From NCBI RefSeq assembly GCF_001425265.1, contig NZ_LMEC01000020.1:892707-956706 (forward strand): DNA of 64,000 nucleotides, in the 5' to 3' direction. The stretch is from Massilia sp. Root418 (GTDB lineage: Bacteria > Pseudomonadota > Gammaproteobacteria > Burkholderiales > Burkholderiaceae_D). The translations under genes were made by a program, and so were the position numbers. Positions 34,958 to 42,691 of this stretch are shown here, in pieces. The notes beneath the pieces were generated by a model. The model did not search any database. It saw only the letters and a program-made list of their open reading frames with translations, and had not been told where the DNA came from. The stretch's first letter is position 1, and each line of letters opens with the position of its first letter.

Positions 34958-35167
34958 ATGAAACTCTCCAAACAGCACAGCATGTACGAGTCGGACCACA
35001 CCCTGTTCATCAAACAGCTGAAGGCCCAGCATCCAAAAATGGAGCAAGGCCAGCGCGAAGGCCGCGCCCTGCTGTGGGACAAGGAACCTACGCCGCTGAC
35101 CGAACAGGAGCGCCTGCGCGCCTCGACCGTGAAGCAGCAGGCTTACGTCTACCAGAACAAGCTGTAA
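34958..35167 (+). CDS. DUF3460 family protein
   Basis: 69 residues: MKLSKQHSMYESDHTLFIKQ, then PKMEQGQREGRALLWDKEP and an Arg/Gln-rich C-terminus. This matches the small DUF3460 family known mainly from Burkholderiales. It is cytoplasmic, charged, with no signal or membrane segment. It lies 32 bp before scpA in the same direction, an arrangement I recall from related genomes. Function unknown. Confidence 0.88.
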   Translation: MKLSKQHSMYESDHTLFIKQLKAQHPKMEQGQREGRALLWDKEPTPLTEQERLRASTVKQQAYVYQNKL

Positions 35168-35199
35168 AACCGGCCTGAACGACACCTGATCGGCACAGC

Positions 35200-36045
35200 A
35201 TGTCGCCGGCGGACGCGGTGGAGGACGCCGCAGCAGTGGCCAGCAGCGCCGAGGCGGTAAGCGACGGCGCTGCATTGGCACGCCTGTACGGCGAACCGCT
35301 GCTGAAGATGCCGAACGACCTCTACATCCCGCCCGACGCGCTGGAAATCTTCCTGGACGCGTTCGAAGGTCCGCTGGACTTGCTGCTGTACCTGATCCGC
35401 AAGCAGAATTTCAACATCCTCGACATTCCGATGGCGCAGCTGACGCTGCAATATCTTAAGTATGTGGACCAGATCCGCCTGTCCAACCTGGAACTGGCGG
35501 CGGAATACCTGCTGATGGCGGCCATGCTGATCGAGATCAAGTCGCGCATGCTGCTGCCGCAGCGGCAGTCGGAAATCGAAGTCGAGGCGGGCGACCCGCG
35601 TGCGGAACTGGTGCGCCGCCTGCTGGAGTACGAACAGATCAAGCTGGCGGCCTACGACCTGAACGCCGTGCCGCAGGTGGACCGCGACTTCGTGCGCACC
35701 CAGGTCTTCATCGAGCAAAGCCTGGTGCCGGTGTGGCCGGACGTGTCCGCGCCCGACTTGCAGGAAGCCTGGCTGGGCCTGATGAAGCGGGCCAGGCTGG
35801 TGCAGCACCACAAGATCAGCCGCGAGGAACTATCGGTGCGCGAGCACATGACCGGCATCCTGCGGCGCTTGCAGTCGCAGCGCTTCGTCGAGTTTGCGGA
35901 CCTGTTCGACGTGGCCGGCGGCCCGCCTGTGGTGGTGGTCAATTTCGTGGCCCTGCTGGAACTGGCAAAAGAGACGCTGATAGAAATTACCCAGGCCGAA
36001 CCGTTCGCGCCTATCTATGTGCGGCTGGCGTATTCGCCGGCCTGA
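35200..36045 (+). CDS. scpA: Segregation and condensation protein A
   Basis: 281 residues. ScpA is the kleisin that bridges the SMC heads and, with ScpB, forms the bacterial condensin. The family core is visible: FEGPLDLLLYLIRKQNFNILDI near residue 55, then LELAAEYLLMAAMLIEIKSRMLLP, and the C-terminal winged helix that contacts the SMC cap. The N-terminal ~45 residues are an Ala-rich extension. scpB is not in the window. The panC start follows the stop by 20 bp. Confidence 0.95.
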   Translation: MSPADAVEDAAAVASSAEAVSDGAALARLYGEPLLKMPNDLYIPPDALEIFLDAFEGPLDLLLYLIRKQNFNILDIPMAQLTLQYLKYVDQIRLSNLELAAEYLLMAAMLIEIKSRMLLPQRQSEIEVEAGDPRAELVRRLLEYEQIKLAAYDLNAVPQVDRDFVRTQVFIEQSLVPVWPDVSAPDLQEAWLGLMKRARLVQHHKISREELSVREHMTGILRRLQSQRFVEFADLFDVAGGPPVVVVNFVALLELAKETLIEITQAEPFAPIYVRLAYSPA

Positions 36046-36064
36046 ACAACAAGAGAAAAACACC

Positions 36065-36904
36065 ATGAAAATCATTTCCTCCATAGAAGAACTGCGCGAC
36101 CACCTGAGCGGCCAGCTGCGCACGGCGTTCGTGCCCACCATGGGCAACCTGCACGAAGGCCACCTGTCGCTGATGCGCCTGGCGCGCAAGCACGGCGACC
36201 CGGTGGTGGCCTCCATCTTCGTCAATCGCCTGCAGTTCGGCCCCAACGAGGACTTCGAGAAATACCCGCGCACCTTCCAGGCCGACGTGGAGAAACTGGA
36301 AAAGGAAGGCGTGTACGTGCTGTTCGCGCCGACTGAAAAGGATATGTACCCGGAACCGCAGGAATACCGCGTGCAGCCGCCGGACGGCCTGGGCAACACC
36401 CTGGAAGGCGAATTCCGCCCCGGCTTCTTCACCGGCGTGAGCACGGTGGTGATGAAGCTGTTCTCCTGCGTGCGCCCGCGCGTGGCCGTGTTCGGCAAGA
36501 AGGATTACCAGCAGCTCATGATCATCCGTAACATGAGCCGCCAGTTCGCGCTGCCCACCGAGATCATCGCCGCCGAGACCTACCGCGCGGAAGACGGCCT
36601 GGCGCTGTCCTCGCGCAATATGTACCTGTCCGCAGCGGAGCGCGCCGAAGCGCCGGCGCTGTACCAGAACCTGAACTTCGTGGCCAACGAAATGCGCGCC
36701 GGCCACCTGGACATCTTCCAGCTGGAACACAAGGCCATGGACGAGCTGGCCAAGCGCGGCTGGCAGCCGGACTACATTTCCATCCGCAAGCGCAGCGACC
36801 TGCAGCCGCCGGCCGCCGGCGACCTGGCGCAAGGCACGCCGCTGGTGGTGCTGGCCGCCGCCAAGCTGGGCACCACGCGCCTGATCGACAACCTGGAAAT
36901 CTAA
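36065..36904 (+). CDS. panC: Pantothenate synthetase
   Basis: 279 residues. PanC condenses pantoate and beta-alanine with ATP to pantothenate, the coenzyme A precursor. Nucleotidyltransferase motifs are PTMGNLHEGHLSLMRLA (HIGH-type) near residue 26, KKDYQQLMIIRNM in the middle and LALSSRNMYLS, all family hallmarks. The start at MKIISSIEEL is used because longer starts run into scpA. Length is typical. A panD gene is not present nearby. Confidence 0.97.
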   Translation: MKIISSIEELRDHLSGQLRTAFVPTMGNLHEGHLSLMRLARKHGDPVVASIFVNRLQFGPNEDFEKYPRTFQADVEKLEKEGVYVLFAPTEKDMYPEPQEYRVQPPDGLGNTLEGEFRPGFFTGVSTVVMKLFSCVRPRVAVFGKKDYQQLMIIRNMSRQFALPTEIIAAETYRAEDGLALSSRNMYLSAAERAEAPALYQNLNFVANEMRAGHLDIFQLEHKAMDELAKRGWQPDYISIRKRSDLQPPAAGDLAQGTPLVVLAAAKLGTTRLIDNLEI

Positions 36905-37019
36905 GCTCCCGCCGCGCTGCGGCAAAACAACGGTGGCGGTCCGCAGCGGCCGCCGCCATGCTAAGCTGGCCTATCGGAGCTGCCGCTCCCCTTGCCGCTC
37001 CCTTTTGCGAGGCGCCCCC

Positions 37020-38033
37020 ATGCGGTTTGCACAGCCTTCCCTTGCCTTGGTTTTACTCGCTCCCCTTTGCGCCGGCGCCCAGACCGGCACCGTCCAGGTG
37101 TACGGGCTGGCCGACGTGTATCTGGGCCGCTCGGCCACCAGCGGCGTGGCCGCGCGCGGCAACGTCATCAACAGCGGCGGCATGACCACCTCGTACTGGG
37201 GCATAGGCGGCGTGGAGAGCCTGGGCGGCGGCCAGTCGGCCACCTTTGCCATCGAAGGCTTCATGCGGCTGGACACGGGCGAACAGGGCCGCACGCCGGG
37301 CGAAGGCCTGGCCACGCGCGCGGCCTACGTGGGCCTGAACGGGAGCTGGGGCGCCACCAAGATCGGGCGCATCCCCAACCCGTTGTTCCAGGCGTCGGCG
37401 GCGCTCAACCCTTACGGCTTTTCGACCCGCCTCTCGCCGCTGATGACGCAGATGTGGATTGTGCCTTACGGCAGTTCCTCGGCCGGGGATTCGGGCTGGA
37501 GTAACGCCGTGCATTACACTTCGCCGGTGGTGCACGGCTTTAACGCCGTGGTGCAGTACGGGCTGGGCGAGCATGCGGCCAACAGCCCGGGCAACAACAA
37601 GGTGGCCCTGCTCAAGTACACCGGTTCGGCGCTCAGCGCGGCGGTGGCGGCGCAGGATATCGGCTACGGCATCGGCATCAGCAATGCCGCACCTAGCCAG
37701 CGCACGTATTTCGCGGGCGCGGCGTATGATTTCAAGGTGGTGAAGGCGTATGCCGGTTTTGCGCGCAATACGCAGGAGGGCAGCGGGCGCACCACCCGCA
37801 CCACGCACCTGGGCTTGTCCATGCCGCACGGCGCGGGGCGCTGGCTGCTGGCGTGGGCGCGCGCGCAGGAGCACTCGTTTGCCAGGGCGCCGTTCAGGCG
37901 CGACACGGCGGCGGCCGGCTACGACTATAACCTGTCGCTGCGCACGGATGTGTATGCCTCGTATCTGTACGATAAGATCAGCACGGCCGCCGACGGTAAT
38001 ACCGTTGCGCTGGGGATCCGGCACAAGTTTTAG
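37020..38033 (+). CDS. Gram-negative porin, second
   Basis: 337 residues. Signal peptide ending LCAGAQ, then TGTVQVYGLADVYLGRS and the porin pattern GIGGVESLGGGQSATFAIEG and AAYVGLNGSWG, with a C-terminal Phe (ALGIRHKF). Only ~50% similar by eye to the porin at 25.7-26.8 kb, so it is a separate channel. No ribosome site of quality is visible before ATG 37020. It is followed by the REP/tandem-repeat region, and no metabolic partner lies beside it. Confidence 0.93.
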   Translation: MRFAQPSLALVLLAPLCAGAQTGTVQVYGLADVYLGRSATSGVAARGNVINSGGMTTSYWGIGGVESLGGGQSATFAIEGFMRLDTGEQGRTPGEGLATRAAYVGLNGSWGATKIGRIPNPLFQASAALNPYGFSTRLSPLMTQMWIVPYGSSSAGDSGWSNAVHYTSPVVHGFNAVVQYGLGEHAANSPGNNKVALLKYTGSALSAAVAAQDIGYGIGISNAAPSQRTYFAGAAYDFKVVKAYAGFARNTQEGSGRTTRTTHLGLSMPHGAGRWLLAWARAQEHSFARAPFRRDTAAAGYDYNLSLRTDVYASYLYDKISTAADGNTVALGIRHKF

Positions 38034-38042
38034 GCGGCTCGC

Positions 38043-38076
38043 GGCGGGTTACGCACTGCGTGCTAACCCGCCCTAC
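38043..38076. repeat. REP-like palindrome, copy 2
   Basis: GGCGGGTTACGCACTGCGTG followed by CTAACCCGCCCTAC; same family as the copy at 19199. It may help to end transcription of the porin gene. Confidence 0.8.
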
Positions 38077-38106
38077 AGGAGCCACATCGGATGATGGATA
38101 TCATGT

Positions 38107-38253
38107 GCACGGGAACCCGCCGCACGTGCCACATTTCGAATGGTGAATACCTGGTGCACGGCAACCCGCCGCACGTGCCACATTTGGGGTGATGAATACC
38201 TGGTGCGCGGGAACCTGCCGCATGTGGCACATTTGGGGTGATGAATACCCGGT
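38107..38253. repeat. 49-bp tandem repeat, three units
   Basis: Units 38107-38155, 38156-38204 and 38205-38253 follow one another without spacers. They are about 80-90% identical, each holding CCGCACGTGCCACATTT or a close variant and ending GAATACCTGGT or GAATACCCGGT. Confidence 0.92.
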
Positions 38254-38258
38254 GCCCG

Positions 38259-38290
38259 TAGGGTGGGTTAGGCGCAGCCGTAACCCGCCG
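38259..38290. repeat. REP-like palindrome, copy 3
   Basis: Same family in the opposite orientation (TAGGGTGGGTTA...TAACCCGCC). It ends two bases before the stop codon of the EAL/HDOD gene. Confidence 0.75.
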
Positions 38291-38292
38291 GA

Positions 38293-39507
38293 TCAGCCGG
38301 AGATGCTCTGGGTCCAGGCCAGCGCCGACAGGTGGGCCTTGTTGACTTCGGCCGGGGTCAGGCTGAGCGCGCCGGCCAGCGAGGACACCAAATTGCTGTT
38401 CAGCTCGCACGCCTCGGCCAGCGCCAGGTACTGGCCATACTTGCCCGAGCGCGACAGCAGCGCCGCCACCACCTCGTCCGACAGCTGGATGCTGGCCAGC
38501 ACCTCTTCCATCGGGATGCCCAGCAGCCGGTCCAGCAGCGAGAACATGCCCGCCACGAAGATGTTTTCCGCGTCCGCCTTGCCCAGCGCCTTGGTGCCCA
38601 GCAGCTCGGCCAGGCGGCCGCGCACCACCGCCGTTTCCAGCAGCACCGGCGAGTAGCCGCTGGTGCTGGCGGTGGCCAGCAGCAGGGTCAGCCAGCGGTA
38701 CAGCGGCGCGTAGCCCAGCAGCGTAATGGCTTGGCGCAGCGAGGCGATCTCGCGGCCGGCGCCGAAACCGGCTGAATTGATGTAGCGCAGCAGCTTGTAG
38801 GACAGCGCGGCGTCGCGCTTGAGCACGTCTTCGAGCTGCTTGATGTCGGCGTTCGCGTTCACCATCTGCATCAGCTGCATGATGATGGTCTGCGCCGGGT
38901 TCATGCCCTTGTTGTCGGTGCCGGGGCGCGGCGTGAGGTGCAGCTTGCCGACGAAGGCGTCCAGGCCGAGCGCGGCGCAGGCGTCGAAATCGGCCCAGGT
39001 GCTCACCGGACGGCCCACCATGCGCAGGTTGGACGCTTTCAGCGCCGCGTAGGCGCGCGCCTGCGCGGCCACGTCGGCGCCGGTGAATTTCACTTCCACG
39101 TAGGAGGCAATGGTGCCGAGGCGGCTGCCCACGCGCGCCAGGTCGGCGTCGCGCAGCAGGATGCCGACGCCGCCGGCGCGCAGCGCCTGCACCGCCGCCA
39201 GCGTATCCGGATTGGCCAGCGCCACCGCCTTGAGCGAGAGCACGGTGTGCTCGGGCGGCAGATTGTGCAGCGCGTCGGTCGACAGCATGCCCGGCACTGC
39301 CTCCAGGAACAAGGTCTTGTCGCGCAGCAGCCAGCCATCTTCCTCGCTGTTGACCTCGGCGGCCACGAAAGCCACCAGGTCCTCCAGCGCGGCCTGGGTG
39401 GGCAAGGCCACGTGGCCGGCGCCGCCCTGCCACGCCAGTTCGTACCCGACCACGCGCTGCTTGGGGTCCAGCAGCGGTTCACGAACAAGGTAGTTGGTCT
39501 GATGCAT
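38293..39507 (-). CDS. HDOD protein with degenerate EAL domain
   Basis: 404 residues. The N-terminal ~195 residues resemble an EAL domain but the catalytic motif is replaced (GYELAW at the EAL position) and later acidic ligands are missing, so c-di-GMP hydrolysis is unlikely; binding or scaffolding is possible. The C-terminal ~200 residues are an HDOD domain (QTIIMQLMQMVNANADIKQLEDVL, LSYKLLRYINSAGFG). This YuxH-like architecture is common beside che genes. The start at MHQTNYLVREPLL is favoured over one 7 codons upstream. It follows cheY after a strong terminator, where related genomes usually have cheZ. Confidence 0.85.
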   Translation of the reverse strand: MHQTNYLVREPLLDPKQRVVGYELAWQGGAGHVALPTQAALEDLVAFVAAEVNSEEDGWLLRDKTLFLEAVPGMLSTDALHNLPPEHTVLSLKAVALANPDTLAAVQALRAGGVGILLRDADLARVGSRLGTIASYVEVKFTGADVAAQARAYAALKASNLRMVGRPVSTWADFDACAALGLDAFVGKLHLTPRPGTDNKGMNPAQTIIMQLMQMVNANADIKQLEDVLKRDAALSYKLLRYINSAGFGAGREIASLRQAITLLGYAPLYRWLTLLLATASTSGYSPVLLETAVVRGRLAELLGTKALGKADAENIFVAGMFSLLDRLLGIPMEEVLASIQLSDEVVAALLSRSGKYGQYLALAEACELNSNLVSSLAGALSLTPAEVNKAHLSALAWTQSISG

Positions 39508-39526
39508 GGTGTGGTCGCAAAAAGTC

Positions 39527-39551
39527 AAAAAGGCCGGCGCGTGCGCCGGCC
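39527..39551 (-). terminator. Rho-independent terminator after cheY
   Basis: An 8-bp GC stem (GGCCGGCG/CGCCGGCC, 39532-39551) with loop CGTG, followed on the minus strand by TTTTTGACTTTTT. It marks the end of the long che transcript. Confidence 0.88.
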
Positions 39552-39577
39552 CGTGCCCCGCGGGCCTGCCGTTGCGG

Positions 39578-39967
39578 TCAGGCGCCGAGTTTTTCGAAGA
39601 TCTTGTTCAGCTTCTCGTCCAGCGTGGCGGCCGTGAACGGCTTGACCACATAGCCGTTGGCGCCGGCCTGGGCGGCGGCGATGATGTTTTCCTTCTTCGC
39701 TTCGGCCGTCACCATCAGCACCGGCAGCTTGGCCAGTGCGGGGTCGGCACGAATGTTCTGCAGCATGGTCAGGCCATCCATATTGGGCATGTTCCAGTCA
39801 GACACCACGAAGTCGAACTGCTCCGCGCGCAGCTTGGCCAGTGCCATGACACCGTCTTCTGCCTCGTCCACATTGGCGTAACCCAGTTCCTTCAACAGAT
39901 TCCGGACGATGCGGCGCATCGTCGAAAAATCGTCTACTACTAAAAATTTCATCTTTGGATCAGCCAT
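39578..39967 (-). CDS. cheY: Chemotaxis response regulator CheY (second)
   Basis: 129 residues, the standard single-receiver CheY. Asp12/Asp13 bind Mg, Asp57 (VVSDWNMPNMDG) is phosphorylated by CheA, Thr in MVTAEAKK and Lys in YVVKPF complete the switch. It is closest in pattern to E. coli CheY, whose phosphorylated form binds FliM at the motor. It follows cheB after 122 bp and ends at the terminator. A second, different cheY-like gene lies before cheA. Confidence 0.96.
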   Translation of the reverse strand: MADPKMKFLVVDDFSTMRRIVRNLLKELGYANVDEAEDGVMALAKLRAEQFDFVVSDWNMPNMDGLTMLQNIRADPALAKLPVLMVTAEAKKENIIAAAQAGANGYVVKPFTAATLDEKLNKIFEKLGA

Positions 39968-40089
39968 GAATTACTCCGTTGATTCTCTTACGCGGTTGTT
40001 AATAGTGTCTATAAGCACGAGCTATTTGTAGCATAGCATTTTCGTTGCCCTAAGGCGAACAAAGTAGCAGTAATACGTCACCCGGCAGC

Positions 40090-41160
40090 TTAAACGCGCA
40101 GGGCGCGCATGCCGTGTGTTGCCAGGTAGCCAAGCACCATGCCGGGCAGCGCCTGCAGCGGCCCCACCTCGTGCGTGCCACCCACCGCGATGGCTTCGCG
40201 CGGCATGCCAAAGACGACGCAGCTCGCTTCGTCCTGGGCGAAATTATACGCTCCGGCGTTCTTCATCTCCAGCATGCCGGCCGCGCCGTCCTTGCCCATG
40301 CCGGTCAGGATCACGCCGACCGCGTTCTTGCCGGCGAACTGGGCGGCCGAACGGAACAGCACGTCCACCGACGGGCGGTGGCGGTTCACCGGTTCGCCCT
40401 GGTCGATCTTGGTCATGTAGTTGGCGCCCGAGCGCGCCAGGGTCAGGTGCGAATGGCCGGGGGCGATGTAGGCGTGGCCCGGCAGCACGCGCTCGTTGCC
40501 TTGCGATTCGATCACGGCGATCTTGCACAGCGAGTCCAGGCGCTTGGCGAAAGACTTGGTGAAGCCCTCCGGCATGTGCTGGGTGATCAGGATACCGGGA
40601 CAGTCGGACGGCATCTGCATCAGGAACTCGCGGATGGCTTCCGTGCCGCCGGTGGAGGCGCCGATGATGATCAGTTTTTCAGAGGACATGAGAGGATTGC
40701 GCAGTTGCGGCAAGGCGGCCTGCCCCGGGGCGCCGGCCTGCGGCAGCACGCGCGCGCGCACGCGGGCCTTGGACGCGGCGCGGATCTTGTCGGCGATCAG
40801 GTCGGTGTATTCGCGCATGCCGCTCTGGATCGAAATCTTGGGCTTGGTGACGAAATCGACCGCGCCCAGCTCCAGCGCGCGCATGGTGATCTCCGAGCCG
40901 CGTTCGGTCAGCGAGGACACCATCACGACCGGCATGGGGCGCAGCCGCATCAGCTTTTCCAGGAAGTCCAGGCCGTCCATTTTCGGCATTTCCACGTCCA
41001 GGGTCAGCACGTCCGGGTTGGTCTGCTTGATCAGTTCGCGCGCCACCAGCGGATCGGGCGCCACGCCCACCACTTCCATGTCGGGCTGGTTGTTGATGAT
41101 CTCGGTCATCACGCTGCGGATCAGCGCGGAGTCGTCTACGATCAGTACTTTGATCTTCAT
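40090..41160 (-). CDS. cheB: Protein-glutamate methylesterase/glutaminase CheB
   Basis: 356 residues. Receiver domain at ~1-120 with phospho-acceptor Asp55 (TLDVEMPKMDG), a linker, and the C-terminal methylesterase domain with the catalytic Ser in IIGASTGGTEAI, His in ITQHMPEGF and Asp in GMGKDGAAGM. It removes methyl groups from chemoreceptors, resetting them after adaptation; phosphorylation by CheA activates it. It starts 21 bp after cheD. Confidence 0.97.
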   Translation of the reverse strand: MKIKVLIVDDSALIRSVMTEIINNQPDMEVVGVAPDPLVARELIKQTNPDVLTLDVEMPKMDGLDFLEKLMRLRPMPVVMVSSLTERGSEITMRALELGAVDFVTKPKISIQSGMREYTDLIADKIRAASKARVRARVLPQAGAPGQAALPQLRNPLMSSEKLIIIGASTGGTEAIREFLMQMPSDCPGILITQHMPEGFTKSFAKRLDSLCKIAVIESQGNERVLPGHAYIAPGHSHLTLARSGANYMTKIDQGEPVNRHRPSVDVLFRSAAQFAGKNAVGVILTGMGKDGAAGMLEMKNAGAYNFAQDEASCVVFGMPREAIAVGGTHEVGPLQALPGMVLGYLATHGMRALRV

Positions 41161-41181
41161 GATGGTTATACTTTTTATTGG

Positions 41182-41778
41182 TTAGAACAGCTCGATCTCG
41201 CCAGCCACAGGCTGTTTCTTGAGACGGCTGGCGTATTCGATCTCGCGTTTGGCCAGCGTGTCGTTATGCGACTGCATCAGCTTCTTGACCAGCACCTTGC
41301 CGGTGCGCGGGAAGAAGTACACCTTGCGCGGGTAGATGTCGTTGAGGTCCTCGGCCACGATGCGGATTTTTTCATTGCGCAGGAAGGTCTGCACGAAGGC
41401 CGCGTTGCGTTCGCCCACGTTGATGGCGGTGAAGCCCTTCAGCACCGCGCCGCCGCCGAACACCTTCGCTTCCAGGTTGTCGCGCCGCGCGCCGGCCTTC
41501 AGCAGGTCGTTGATCAGGATCTCCATGGCGTAAGTGCCGTAGCGCGCCGAGGCCGATACCGGGCTGCCGTCGCCGCCGCCGTCCGGCAGCATGAAGTGGT
41601 TCATGCCGCCCAGGCCCGTCACACGGTCGCGGATGCAGGCCGAGACGCAGGAGCCGAGCACGGTCACGATCAGCATGTCCTTGGACGTGAAGTAGTACTC
41701 GCCCGGCAGGATCTTGGCGGCGTCGCAGTCGAATGTCCGGTCGTAGTAGACGTTGGTGGCAAATTGTTCTAAATCCAT
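41182..41778 (-). CDS. cheD: Chemoreceptor glutamine deamidase CheD
   Basis: 198 residues. The active Cys lies in LGSCVSACIRD and the catalytic His in GGMNHFMLP, the CheD signature. It deamidates receptor glutamines and can bind CheC or CheY-P-related partners in other species. The last residues, AGEIELF, are almost identical to the tail of the CheZ-like protein at 47694-48242 (SGDIELF), beyond the normal CheD core. It lies between cheR and cheB in the usual order, 16 bp after cheR. Confidence 0.96.
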   Translation of the reverse strand: MDLEQFATNVYYDRTFDCDAAKILPGEYYFTSKDMLIVTVLGSCVSACIRDRVTGLGGMNHFMLPDGGGDGSPVSASARYGTYAMEILINDLLKAGARRDNLEAKVFGGGAVLKGFTAINVGERNAAFVQTFLRNEKIRIVAEDLNDIYPRKVYFFPRTGKVLVKKLMQSHNDTLAKREIEYASRLKKQPVAGEIELF

Positions 41779-41794
41779 GGCGCGCCCTTGGTTG

Positions 41795-42625
41795 CTATCT
41801 TCTATCCAGCTCGTACACAGTCTTGCCGCGCAGCTTCAGCGAATCGGACACGTACAGGAAATTTTCCGAGTGGCCTGCAAACAGCAGCGCGTCCGGTTTC
41901 ATCAGCGGGACGAAGCGGGACAGTATTTTACGCTGCGTGGCCTTATCGAAGTAAATCATCACATTGCGGCAGAAGATAACGTCGAACGGGCCGGTCAGCG
42001 GCCACTGGTCGGCCAGCAGGTTGAGCTGCTTGAAGGTGATCATGTTGCGCAGCTCCGGGCGCACGCGCGCCATGCCTTCCTTGTCGCCCTTCCCTTTCAG
42101 GAAGAAGCGGCGCTGGCGCTCTGGCGACATCTTGTCCAGCCGGTCCATGGTGTAGACGCCGTTGGCGCCCGCCGCCAGCACGTTGGTATCGATGTCGGTG
42201 GCGATGATGGTGGCCGGCGGGGTGAGCGTGTTGAAGGCCTCGCACAAGGTCATGGCGATGGAGTACGGCTCCTCGCCGGTGGAGGCGGCCGAACACCAGA
42301 TGGTCAGGTCGCGCTTGTTCTTCACGTGCTCGGCCAGCAGCGGGAAGTGGTGCGACTCGCGGAAGAAGGAGGTCAGGTTGGTGGTCAGGGCGTTGGTGAA
42401 GGATTCCCACTCGTCGCCCAGCCGCCCCGCCTCCAGTTCATCCAGATACTTCATGAACGACGAGATGCCGGTGGCGCGCAAACGCCGCGCCAGCCGGCTG
42501 TACACCATCTCCTGCTTGCTGTCGGCCAGCGAAATGCCGGCCCGCTTGTAGATCAGGCCACGGACCCGTTCGAAGTCCCTGGAGTTGAAATCGAACTCTT
42601 TGACGGTGTCTTTTGAATGCGGCAT
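41795..42625 (-). CDS. cheR: Chemoreceptor methyltransferase CheR
   Basis: 276 residues. N-terminal helical domain (~1-75) followed by a SAM-binding Rossmann domain with WCSAASTGEEPYSIAM; the beta-subdomain that docks on receptor C-termini is present. It methylates glutamates of chemoreceptors. The start at MPHSKDTVKEF is chosen because AAGGA precedes it by 7 bp. The receptor gene upstream ends in DWEEF, which resembles the NWETF-type tether recognised by CheR. Confidence 0.96.
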   Translation of the reverse strand: MPHSKDTVKEFDFNSRDFERVRGLIYKRAGISLADSKQEMVYSRLARRLRATGISSFMKYLDELEAGRLGDEWESFTNALTTNLTSFFRESHHFPLLAEHVKNKRDLTIWCSAASTGEEPYSIAMTLCEAFNTLTPPATIIATDIDTNVLAAGANGVYTMDRLDKMSPERQRRFFLKGKGDKEGMARVRPELRNMITFKQLNLLADQWPLTGPFDVIFCRNVMIYFDKATQRKILSRFVPLMKPDALLFAGHSENFLYVSDSLKLRGKTVYELDRR

Positions 42626-42691
42626 TTGTAAATCCTTAAATCGAACTGCCCGGAACAATGCCTGCTATGGCGTACTGCTTGCTACCGCCTG

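Larger units (their letters stand above)
38034..38292. other. Intergenic region packed with repeats
   Basis: 259 bp between the porin and the convergent EAL/HDOD gene. It consists of a REP-like palindrome (38043-38076), three 49-bp tandem units (38107-38253) and a second REP-like palindrome (38259-38290). Open frames across it shift between units because 49 is not a multiple of three, so it is non-coding. Confidence 0.85.

Noticed and set aside
38063..39433. A 456-codon minus frame crossing the 49-bp repeats
   Set aside because: Overlaps the real EAL/HDOD gene in another frame; the repeat unit is not a multiple of three.
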